Shown here: piece by piece, positions 21,678-31,780 of the stretch
Layout of the letters: each line of letters starts with the position of its first letter
Position numbering within the stretch: the first letter of the stretch is position 1
Assembly: GCA_016617785.1 (NCBI GenBank)
Contig: JADILM010000006.1
Span: 1,488,001-1,552,000 of the forward strand
DNA: 64,000 bases
Origin: Sporobolomyces roseus
Taxonomy: Eukaryota; Basidiomycota; Microbotryomycetes; Sporidiobolales; Sporidiobolaceae
Direction: 5' to 3'
Translations under genes and position numbers: made by a program
The notes under the pieces: model-generated
The model's input: the letters and a program-made list of their open reading frames with translations, nothing else
What the model was told of the DNA's origin: nothing
Database searches by the model: none

Positions 21678-23644
21678 TCACGCTTTTAGAGCAGCATCAC
21701 AGAGTTCAGTCAAAGCTAGTACCGCCTCCTCCTCTCCTTTGCGTCCGACGATTTGTAGACTGACTGGTGCATCTTCGAAAACGACGGGATCGTCTGTCAA
21801 ACGAGAACCGGGCCCAGGTGAGTAAGCAAAGGGGGAAGAGACGACGAGAACTCAGCATTGACTTACATCGTTCGTAGTTGACCTTGTCGAAATCACACTT
21901 AAACTCGTGAGCATCGACTTGGGCATCCTCCTTCGTGACGTTCGTAACGGGGACAATTCCGACCGATTGATCCGTCATGTTGAACATTCCAGTGTACCTG
22001 TAACGGAGCCAAGTCTATCAGGTTCGTCCGGCAACTGTGTACGAATCGCGGAGTGAAGATCCGAGTAAGCGTACCCGATGTATTGTTGAGAATCATGAGT
22101 GAAAGAAGTGTAAGGAGCGACAGGAGCGATGAGAGCATCGATAGGTCGTCCAGTTCCAGTCAATTCAGCAGTCCCCTCCCACGCATTCAGCTGTTGAGTG
22201 ATGAAAAGTTTGCGACGGAGACAGAGTTGCCAATATTCGTAGGTCGAGAGCTCTTTCGCGTCGGCTGACAGGATTCCGTTCAGGTTGGGTTCACCAGATA
22301 AAGCGACGGCCTCGGCGATATCTCGTCCTCCATCGGCTTCGAAGAGTGCAGTTACGATTTTCCTGCCTTCATCAGCATCAGGTGGAGTGTAATCGACGAC
22401 TGTAGACGAGCCGAGGGGGGTCAGCACAGACTGAAAGGCGCAAAGAAAGAATACAGTCGGCGTACCAGTGTGACCTTGAGCCTCGAGTTTCTCCTTCATG
22501 ATCTTCATTCCTCGAACGATTGGAGGGGTGGGAGTGACAAGTCCGTCGGTCCACATCATACCGAAGCAGAGCTTCTTCCCTCCGTTATGCTCCTCCAACT
22601 CGTACTGAGATTCGCTCCATGGTCGATGCGAAGCGTTCGGGTCGTAACGCCAGGGTTCTCCAGCAAGGACAGCTTTGACGAAGATCTTGAGAGCCGAGAC
22701 GGAGGTTGACACAGGTCCTAAAACGGAGCTGATCGCTTCAAAGCCCTCCATACTGTTGGTTGCACCTCCATAGGGAATGCGGTGGTAAGAAGGTCTGAGC
22801 CCGTAGAGGCCGTTGAATCCAGCTGGAATACGAATCGAACCTCCAATGTCCGAGCCTACTCCAAGGGGAGAGCCTCGCATAGCAACGAGAGCTCCTTCGC
22901 CTCCCGAGGATCCTCCAGAAGAGAGATCACGGTTGTGAGGCATGACGGTTCGACCGTACAAGTTGTTGATCGTTTCTCCCGACATCAAAGCCTGCGGACC
23001 TCTAGGATCAGTTCGTTGCATCGACGTATACGAGAGATTGTACGTACTTGGGGAACGTTCGTGAGGCAGTAGATGACAGCACCTTGCTTGAGTAAGAGAT
23101 CGACGAGAACTGAATTCTTTTTCGCTTTCCTTCCAATCCAACCGACGTAACCCATGTTGATCTCTTTCCCCTCGACATCGATTTGACACTTGAGACTGAT
23201 GGGTAGACCGTGAAGAGCTCCAGTCGATTTGCCAGTCTTCTTGAATTCAGCGTCGAGATGTTTCGCACGAGCGATTGCATCCTCAGCGAAAATGTCGGTG
23301 AGGCAATTGGTGAGTTCGTGGGCAACGACTGCTCGGTGGATGAAGGCGCGCTAACAGGAACAGGGCTAGTGTGTCAGCTGATGTGATCTTGACAGAAATG
23401 CGCAAAATTGAGCGTAACGTACAGTCACTTTCTCACTCGTCCATTCTCCAGCATTGAGTTTGCCGAGTAGCGTATCAACATCCGATTCAGTCACTTCCAA
23501 CTCGTCTTTGCTCAAAACATCCTCAGCTAGACTCATGACGTTTTGTTTCTTTCCCTCTACTTCAACTTTCGGGTAGCCCAACTCATCGATCTTGCTTTGA
23601 AGTTCGGCTCGTTTGCTTTTGACTGCTGTTTCCCAACTAGGCAT
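21678..23644 (-). CDS. Amidase (amidase-signature family, AmdS-like)
   Basis: Hydrolyses an aliphatic or aromatic amide to release ammonia. Starts MPSWETAVKSKRAELQSKID at 23644. The Ser-cisSer-Lys triad is visible: Lys in LPISLKCQIDVEG, the Gly/Ser signature SSGGSSGGEGALVAMRGSPL and the nucleophile Ser in GVGSDIGGSIRIP. Conserved AmdS-type context includes ALMSGETINNLYGRTVMPHN and PIDALIAPVAPYTSF. The C terminus PVVFEDAPVSLQIVGRKGEE is typical of the family. About six exons, with the TGA at 21678-21680; about 560 residues. It is divergent from a DUR3-like urea transporter over a 692-bp region with GATA motifs, which suggests use of amides as nitrogen source. Whether the substrate is acetamide or something larger is not decided by the sequence. 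Confidence 0.93.
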
Positions 23645-24336
23645 GGCGTTCGTGAGGTCTCTGGATGGTTAGGAAAGGGAAAGGGAAACAGCGAGATGGT
23701 GGGGATTTGGAAATCCAATCGATTATCGGAACATGCGGAGCTGCAGAAGGGAGTGGCTCATTTAGCCGCTGTTATACGATAAGCTACAGAGGGGTTCCCT
23801 TCTAGTCTGTCGGGTGAGTTTCTCGTTCGAAAAAATCCCTTTCTCGCCTTATCGCGGTCTCTCTACTCATCTGGCGCTCTTTTCTTACACCCTACAGGCT
23901 TGCGACGACTAGATCGATATGAAATAGCCCGGCGCTAGAAGATAGGGAGAGCTGTGACGGCCGACAACGCCTTCGGAAAAAGACTTTTCTGACTTCTTTC
24001 GCATCTTCCCAAATTGGAGCCTTTGTTCTTCCCCAGCTTCTGCTTATCTTTGACTACGACGGAGAATTGTACGAATCTTGATCGAGCACCCCCGGAATAG
24101 TACAGCAGCGCTTCGACACGGAAAGAATCTCTTATCAAGTTCCCTTTGATCTCGCTCTTCTTCATTCCCTCAACCTCCTTCATTCTTCCCTGACATCACA
24201 ACCTCCTCTTCACCCCTCAGTCTACGCTCCCTGGATCAAACCAGCGTCAATCCGCACTACTACTCTTTCTTCGCAACCTTCGACACTCCAATCTTCCTTC
24301 TTTGATCGACCACTCAACGCCCTTCTTCCGCTCAAT
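23645..24336. promoter_or_regulatory. Shared amidase/DUR3 promoter with GATA motifs
   Basis: 692 bp between divergent starts. Nitrogen-type GATA sites (HGATAR or its complement) occur at 23778-23783 (GATAAG), 23848-23853 (CTTATC), 23940-23945 (AGATAG), 24043-24048 (CTTATC within AGATAAG on the minus strand) and 24131-24136 (CTTATC). AreA/Gln3-type GATA activators of nitrogen catabolism bind such sites, often in clusters. The motifs are seen; the regulation is inferred. Confidence 0.55.
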
Positions 24337-27187
24337 ATGTCGACAACAGGCTTTCCTGAAGGAGAGCGTGTCTTTGCTCCTCAACTGTCGGTTTCCGTAG
24401 GATACGGATCGGTCATTGGTATCGGATTATTCTTCGCCCTCTTCATGCGTAAGTCGCTTCTTTCCTAACTCCCCTAAATACTTCTATCGGAGCTCTACTG
24501 ATTCTTCCGCCTTCCCTCGCAGTGATCATGACTCGACTTCAGAAACGCTTCACATCTATGGACCCTCAAACTGCTGGCGAATTCCTTGCTGCGAGTCGAT
24601 CCGTCAAGCCTGGATTGATCTGTTGTGGTATCGTCTCTGCATGGACTGTGAGTCACTCTTCGGGAACGAGTTTTGCGAACGAAACTGACTTCTCGCCTTT
24701 TCGCGCTACAGTGGTCTGCGACTTTGCTTCAAAGCTCTGTAGGAGCATACAGCAGTGGTCTGTCGTGTGCATGGTGGTATGCTGTAGGAGGGTGAGTCTT
24801 CGCCGTCTCCTCAGTCATCCTGCATTCGCTGAAAACTCGTCTTTCGTAGAACTATTCAAATCGCTTTCTTCGCCGTCATGGCTACGAAAGTGAAGATGAA
24901 CGCAAACGGTGCAGTTACGTATCTTCAGATTGTTCAACGTAGGTATGGAACCGCTTGTCAGTGAGTTCACGCTGTTCTTTTCGTCCCAGGGAGTCGAGTT
25001 CGGCGAATACTGATGCTTCGCTTGTGATTGTAACAGTCTTATGATGACGGTAGCAGCTTTGACGTGTGCGCACATCGTCACTGGCTCACTGGTTCTGGGA
25101 TGCGCTTCGACGATCAACGCTTTGACCGGTGCCAATATCATCGCTTGCAACTTCCTATTGCCCCTCGGAATCGCAGTGTACGTTCTCCTTGGAGGACTTC
25201 GAGCGACTTTCCTCGTCGACTACCTTCACACCGTTATCCTCTTCATCAGTGAGTCGTTCGTTTTTCGCTTTTTCGTTTTTCGTAAGCTGATACTATTCGT
25301 CTTCAAAGTCATCTACTACTTCCTCTTCCACACGTACGGAACTTCGGACCTCATCGGATCACCTGGAAAGCTATACGACTTGCTCAAGGAGGCAGCTTTA
25401 GCCGTACCAGTCGAGGGAAATCACGAAGGCAGCTATCTCACGATGAAGTCGAACTCGGGCTTACTTTTCGCTGCTTCAACCATCGCGACTGGCTTCTCGG
25501 TAAGTCTCTCTTGTATTCTCGTCGCTTTCGTCGCTCTCGTCGATTTTGCTCGAAATCCGAGCCGACGCTTCATCTCTTCGTTTCGCAGGGTGTCTTCCTC
25601 GATCAAGGCTACTGGCAACGTGCGATCGCTTCGAGACCTGAATCGACTACCAAGGCATACTTCTTGGGAGCAATTTCATGGGTGAGCAGTTTTGACATCC
25701 TCTATCGACCTTCTTCCCCGCGTTTCAAACGACTGTGCTGACGATCAGACCGTTCATAGGCCTCAATCCCTTTCGCGTTCGGATCAGTGATGGGGTTGAG
25801 CTGTCGAGCCCTCATGAATAATCCTTCATTCCCGACTTTTCCTTACCAACTTTCCCCAAGTCAAGTTTCGGCTGGACTCGTCGCTCCCGCTGCTGCGGTC
25901 ACCTTACTAGGAAAGGCAGGATCGGTCGCGATGCTCATTGTCGTCTTCATGTGAGCTCCTACGAGACTGTCATCGTCTTTCGCAACTTTCGCTGATCTCC
26001 TTCTTCCTTGTACAGGGCCGCCACGAGTGCTTGTAGCGCTGAGCTTATTGCTGTGTCCTCTATTGTCACCTTCGACGTCATCGGCACCTACCGGAAGAAG
26101 AAGCTCACGGCTGTTCAATCTCTTCGTGTCTCGGAAATCGCCATCGCTGCTTACGCGATTTGGAGTGGAGCATTCGCAACGATCCTCCACGTCGCTGGTA
26201 TCGACCTTGGTGTGTTATTCTATATACAGGGCGTCGTTCTCACACCCGCGGTCTTCCCAGTAGCGTCCAGTGTTGCTTGGTCGAAGGCGAGCAAGTTCGC
26301 AATCCTCGCAGGAACTCTGTTTGGCTCAATTTGTGCCATGTCAGCTTGGTTTATCACGTGTTGGAAGGTCTACGGAGTCATCGATATTCCCAACCTTGCG
26401 AAACCCTATTCAGCGGTAGCGGGTGCTTCGTAAGCTCCTCGTTCTCGCTCGAAGAATTCATTTCCAAGCTGACTTTGACGGAACTCCAACACAGAGCTGG
26501 ACTCGTCATCAGTACCTTGACTACTATAATCGTCACACTCATCCGTACGCTCTATTCTTGCGGAGTTGGACTTTGATCGTTCTGACTTTTTTTTCCTCTC
26601 CTTTTCAGGTCCCGACAACTACGACTGGTCTGGAACTCGAGCAATCACGATGGTAGGAGACGAAGCATCAATCAAATCTCGTATCCACGACATTACCTCC
26701 TCACCAGAGCTCGATTCTTCGAACGATAAGAAAGAACTCGACTCTTCCGAGGAGGAGGTCAACCAAACTCCCGCTCTCGTCGACGAGGACGAATCGAGTC
26801 AAGTTCCCGACGACGATGGAGAGATCGATCGACCAGCACTCGAGAAGGTGTTCAAGCGAGCCTCCTGGGCGTCCGGTACTCTCGCGATTATCATGACTTT
26901 CATCATTCCTCTTCCTCTCTTCTTCTCGGAGTACATCTTCTCCAGGAGGTTCTTCGAGGTTTGGATCGGACTCAGTATCGTTTGGGTTCTCGTTGCCGGA
27001 TTCTTTTGCATGTGTGTTCTCTTTTTTCCCTTCGACTTTTTTTTTGGCTTCACAGAGAGAGACTGACACTCCTCGTGATGATAGTATCTTGCCGGTTTAC
27101 GAATCGAAGAGGGAAATGTTCTTGATTGCTCGCGGCGCTATCCGAGCTGTGTCCGGTCGAGGTTCATCAAAAAGCGTCGTCGCTTGA
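24337..27187 (+). CDS. DUR3: DUR3-like urea/polyamine symporter (SSS family)
   Basis: Plasma-membrane sodium:solute-symporter-family urea transporter, probably proton-coupled as in other fungi. The ATG at 24337 gives MSTTGFPEGERVFAPQLSVS. Family landmarks are VGYGSVIGIGLFFALFM, SMDPQTAGEFLAASRSVKPG, SAWTWSATLLQSSVGAYSSG, the motif KVKMNANGAVTYLQIVQRRY, VYVLLGGLRATFLVDYLHTV and GVFLDQGYWQRAIASRPEST. Later come MAATSACSAELIAVSSIVTF and DNYDWSGTRAI. An acidic hydrophilic loop (around 26690-26830) precedes the last two TM segments. The C terminus ILPVYESKREMFLIARG leads to the TGA at 27185. About ten exons and 700 residues, the normal size. Divergent from the amidase. Confidence 0.92.
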
Positions 27188-27192
27188 TCGAT

Positions 27193-27629
27193 ATGATCGA
27201 GTATTCCGGGATGCAAGTCCAGAGGAAGGGTGTAGATTTGGATTGTATTAGAGATTTGGTCAATAGATTAGCTGGTATCTCAAACGATGTTCGTTCGTCG
27301 AGCTGGACGAGAGCAGAAGAGAGTTTCTCTTCGCTAAGAGGTCCGTGCGAAGCCAAAAGATCGAGTTGAGAACAAGGCTTGCTCGAGTGGCGGAACTGGT
27401 ATGGGAGCTATGTCATGGCAACGAAGCTGGAGAGGAAGAGGTTGCAGTCGAAGCAAAGAGTAAGGGAGTCGAGGGTGAGATCGAGAGGTCGGAGAGTAAG
27501 TTCCAACTGCTCTTTCGTCACTAGTTCTCGCACTCGATTGATCAATCGTTAGCTGGCACCTCGAGCTTGATCGAATCGATCGAGTCAGATGGAGGTAAAG
27601 AGAGCAAAAGGAATCGCTTGAGACGATAG
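27193..27629 (+). CDS. Possible small gene or missed extension after DUR3
   Basis: A low-confidence call. Right after the DUR3 stop, one frame reads MIEYSGMQVQRKGVDLDCIR and onward to RLAG at 27274. A 47-nt GT-AG segment (27275-27321) would join it to EFLFAKRSVRSQKIELRTRL in the next frame. A second intron at about 27495-27551 (GTAAGT to TTAG) leads to TSSLIESIESDGGKESKRNR and a TAG at 27627. The residues are charged and helix-like, as in a coiled coil. No family is recognised. It could be a separate small protein, a 3' UTR, or an alternative tail of the transporter through an intron I did not find. Confidence 0.3.
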
Positions 27630-27734
27630 AAACGTTTTTACAACAAAATAGGATGAAAACGAAATACTGCTTGAAAGTGTTGCAAAGAGAGACCGAATGT
27701 CTATATCACGACAGAGAGAGAGAAGAGAGTGATT

Positions 27735-30419
27735 CTATAGCGCTTGAAAATTGAGCGATAGCAACCGAGCTCTCCGTTCAATCTCGTCTTCCCTCTGTTT
27801 CACAGCGAACCGAAGAGTTATTAGCCAAAAACGTCTTGTGAGGTAAAGAGCTCGATACGACTATACCTTCTCATTCAAATGTAGTACCAACACGACGATG
27901 CCCAACCCCAAGATCCCCGTCAAGATCACGACAGTAACCCAAGGGATCCAATCGCCCGGTTTCAAATACAATTCTTTCTTCCACTCGCCTACATCCCCAT
28001 TCCCACCTTCCCTACTCTGCCAGGGTATCACGAGTACTTGGGAGTTGGGAATGACACCTTCTAGGTTGATGTAGTGTTGAGGTTGAGCTGATCGAGGGGA
28101 TCCGATGAAAAGGTTTTCGACGTAGTTGTTGGTACGGCCTAATCCGAGGTGAGCGTAGGGTAAGGGTAGAGACAGGTAAGAGGTTTGCGAGAGTTGACCA
28201 TCTGTACGAGAGAACGGTTAGTGAGTGTATAGAGGACGAGAGTGGGGAGAATCATACATTGAGTCGAACGACGAGCTCCAGTTGGATCGAGGACGGTGAA
28301 CTTGAACGAAGCTCCAGAGTAACTCGTACCGTAGGGCTGTAGATTCGGCCGACACTGCCAACTCAGCTCGAATATCCTACGTGAGAGTGGGCAGATTCGG
28401 TGAAACGTACGCGATATCTCGATTGACCCGATTCTTTCGGTTCACACCAACCATTACAAGCACCGTTCAGCACTGTGGTCAAACTCTCACTCTATCAGCG
28501 ACTCGAGTACGTCGATGCAGAGAAGACATAAGACGCACTCATAGCTTTGAGGAAGAAAGCATCGTTAAAAAAGTTATTCTTGATGAAATTGATTTGTCTC
28601 GCGGCACCACTCTGACCAGTCCTCTGTACGACGATATCCAATGATCCCTATACGATTGTCTCCCGTTCATGTATCAGCGACCCCTTTCCGAGCGATACAG
28701 TGAGAGAGAGAGAAGAGAACGAGCGTACATCATCATCCAAATCCACCCATCCAACACTTTCGACATCTTTAAACTTTTCCAACGCTTCCGTACCTTCTCC
28801 ACTCACGAGTTCCCATCTCCTCCTCCCGAGTTCGATCTCTCCATCACTACATTTCCCTCTCTCACAAGGGAAAGACCTGATCAATTTCGCGAGGCGCTGC
28901 TGAGAGGAGTGAGAGCTAGGAGAGACGAGGACTAGTAAGTCCGGGTAACCATCTATGTTGTAATCGCCTATTTGGGGAGGGGTGGGAAGGGACCCTCGGA
29001 AGGAAAGGGAGGAAGTGACGAGATTGTGAGAGGGAATGAGAGATGAAATGGGTAGGATCGATAATGACTACGCGTCGAACGCACCCTGGCGTCAGTTCTC
29101 GGGGTTCCTGAGAGATAGAGGAAAGAATAGAAGAGAGAAACGTTTACGGGATTAGGAACAGTAGAGGAGGTTAGATCAGGGAATTTAAACTCTTCATCTC
29201 TCGTACATAGGTTTTCGAGGTCCCTACATTCCTCGTCCTCTTTACTCGAGGAGGTACAGAGGGGTATTTGATCATTGTAAGCGATTTGAATCGAACAATC
29301 TTTGTTGTTCCCTTCGTGAGGACAAACAGAAAGGATCATATCTATCGTTCCATCTCGATCTAGTGCACACCTATCGCACATTAACACTGATGGATCACGG
29401 ATAGGAGTGTAGTGTAGACGCACCCATATCTGCGAACCCAACGCTCTTTGTCCCTTTCGGTAAATCTCCTCCACGTCTCCAAACGAATTTCCCTCCTTCT
29501 CCCTCATTATCCAATTTCTCATTCGTCCAAACCTCGTACCTCAACCCTTTCCCCTCATCTTCAGGATCTACTAAGCAAGTAAAGAATAAATCTGCCATAC
29601 AATCCCCATCGAGATCTATGAAACTGTTGAAATGGGGAGTTGGGAACTGACAGGACCAGTCGGAAGTGGGATGGGTCGAGTAATCCAGACGGGAGGATAG
29701 GGGAGTGGGAGTGAAGAGAGTGGAGTTGGAGAGGGGCGTGAAGGTGTTCTCCCAGAGAGTTGGAGAGGAGGAAGATGGAGAGAAACCGAGTAAGGAGGTT
29801 TTGAGGGAGGAGGAAAGGGAGACGGGAATTGCTTGAGGTAAAGTCGATGATTCTAAATCATATGGTTCAGCTAGCGAGTGTTCCCTTTTGCTCAGTATAC
29901 CTCGCTTTGAGTCAAGGACTGGAGAGAAGAAGTGAAAGACTTACAGAATCCTCCTCCCTTTGCATTTTGCAAGTAAACTTTCATTTCCGTCGTTTTATCC
30001 TTGTTACTACCCCACCAACCTCCTGGATTCTTCTCTCCATAAACCAACAAATCCACTTTACCATCGAAATCGAAATCTCCCGTAACTACATTCGTTACTA
30101 CAAATTCACCTTTTGTTCTAATCCTCTTCTCTTGATCTTCTTTCCAAACGTAATCCTTCCTATCCCATGTCCACACAGAGAGTGAACGTTGATCGTAACT
30201 TAGATGAACTAGGTCGTTTAATTGATCATTATTGAAATCACCCCAAGAACTGATCAAACCAGTTTTGGGTAAGCCGAGGGAAGAAATGTCGATCAAGTGT
30301 TCGGAAGTGAAACGATGTTTTGGGAAGATTGAGGGGAGGGAGAACCATGAGGCTGCTGCTGATGCTGATGAGGGGGACAAGAGAGAGAGGGAGAGGAGCA
30401 ACAGCAAGGTGGAAAGCAT
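27735..30419 (-). CDS. ITFG1/TIP-like FG-GAP repeat membrane protein
   Basis: Homolog of T-cell immunomodulatory protein (ITFG1), a type I membrane protein with an extracytoplasmic beta-propeller; its role in fungi is unclear. The ATG at 30419 gives MLSTLLLLLSLSLLSPSSAS, a clear signal peptide. FG-GAP/VCBS repeats appear as ISSWGDFNNDQLNDLVHLS and VTGDFDFDGKVDLLVYGEKN, each with a calcium-loop D-x-D/N-x-D. More repeats run through 28650-29830 (for example ADLFFTCLVD and DYNIDGYPDLLV). Near the C terminus is GDWIPWVTVVILTGILGLGI, the TM segment typical of the family, then a short cytoplasmic tail RREDEIERRARLLSLNFQAL-type ending at the TAG (27735-27737). About ten exons. The start fits the signal peptide; an upstream in-frame GTG is not needed. 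Confidence 0.85.
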
Positions 30420-30493
30420 CGAGGCTCGTAGGAGCCGAATGTAATAGGCGTTCACAGTGTAAGGTTCGTTGTGTTATTGAGTAGTAGTGAGGT

Positions 30494-30511
30494 GAGAGAG
30501 AGAGAGAGAGA
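30494..30511. repeat. (GA)n microsatellite
   Basis: Nine GA units in the divergent promoter between the ITFG1-like and MIC12-like genes. Similar GA/CT runs occur at about 7547-7564 and 44667-44686, the latter as a polypyrimidine tract in an intron of a minus-strand gene. Confidence 0.8.
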
Positions 30512-30589
30512 CTAAGACAGTGATGATGAAACGACGACGACGAACTCTTCTCTCTTTGATTCCCTTACTTCTTCCCACTCTCACCAATC

Positions 30590-31226
30590 ATGTCGTTCTT
30601 CTTCAAAGTCTTAACCGGAGCATTAGTAGGCGGCTCGTAAGTGTTCCCCATCTCTCTCTCTCATCTCCCTCTCATCTCCAATTAACCCCCCCCTCTCTCT
30701 CTTGTGGATATTAGTGCTACACTTTATTATAGATCAGAGATCTCATCTACCACTTCGAAACTCACTTCGGACCTAGATCAATTATCAAACAAACTTGTTC
30801 AATCGAGACAAGTTTCAAATGAACCAATCTACGCTCCGGATGGAACTCCTTACATTCCTAGAAGAATCCCTCTATCAGAAGAAATAAAAGCACGCGTAAG
30901 CCCTCCCTTACCCTCCCTTCTTCTCGAGTGAGAGGAGCTGATAGGTAAGGGAGAGAGAACTTCAGTGGAATGAACAATTGTATAATGGGATTGAATCAGT
31001 TAGACAAACTGATTGGAGTCAAGTTGGTAGGAAGAGTTGGGAGAGTTTGAAAAGTTTGACGGGGAAAGCGAAGGAAGAACTTGAGGGGAGTGAATTTGAG
31101 AGAGAAGTAAAGAGGGCAGTTGGAGAGGGACCTAGTAATCGAGTCGAGGGTGCGACGAATGGAGTGGGAATCGAGGGGGTGACGAGGAATGAGAGGATGG
31201 TTGATAGGATTGATGGGAAATTGTAA
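30590..31226 (+). CDS. MIC12: MIC12/AIM5-like MICOS subunit
   Basis: Small inner-membrane protein of the mitochondrial contact site and cristae organising system. Three exons: 30590 to about 30637, about 30714-30897 and about 30963-31226. The start MSFFFKVLTGALVGGS joins ATLYYRSE across intron 1, forming the N-terminal membrane anchor with a Gly-rich face. The middle reads APDGTPYIPRRIPLSEEIKA. The third exon begins WNEQLYNGIESVRQTDWSQV, which resembles the conserved WNEQ...W motif of fungal Mic12/Aim5 proteins (yeast Mic12 has the same WNEQ pattern near its C terminus). About 160 residues, with a longer hydrophilic tail than yeast. The assignment rests on this short motif, size and topology. 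Confidence 0.65.
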
Positions 31227-31780
31227 AACAGGGAGAGGGAGTAGGGCCGTTGCGAAAGGAGAATGATAGCGGGAAATGAAGAGAAAAAAGTCCAGTATTT
31301 GCTTCGATGGGGTTTGTCTTTTGAAGCGGCGAGCGTTTGGCTGGCAACGACGAATAAACGACGTATAACTACGCCTGTGGACGCTAGCGATTGTCTGAAG
31401 AGAGCCTGGAGCAAGTCGTTCTTGCTTCCTTTTCGCAATTTCGTTTTGCGTTTCTTCCCCAAATCGCGTTTCGCCTTGAGCAAACTTGCCCCTTTTCTCC
31501 ATTTACTGCTTGCTATCGCTGAGGAACACCCCCAAACCTCTACTCTTGCGAAGTGGTTTCGAACGCGCCAGAAATGGCTCTCGGTTAAAACTTCTCCTTT
31601 TTATCACCCCATCATTCATCCTCACCAGAACAACCCCGACAGACAGACACAGTCAAACACAGCTAGCAGACAGAACCCGCCCTTTGACCTATTGCGGCCA
31701 ACCTCTCTCTCTCCCTCATCGGGGTTCTCTCGCCTCCTCTTTCCCCATCCCTCATCTTCAGCTCCCCTCTCTCCAACTCA
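31227..31780. promoter_or_regulatory. Promoter region of the large Ser-rich gene
   Basis: 554 bp between same-direction genes. The last 100 bp before the ATG at 31781 are strongly pyrimidine-rich (CTCTCTCTCCC at about 31705-31760), typical of core promoters in this window. No coding support. Confidence 0.4.

Noticed and set aside
29829..30185. Plus-strand 118-codon frame
   Set aside because: Antisense to the signal-peptide and FG-GAP exons of the ITFG1-like gene; no features of its own.
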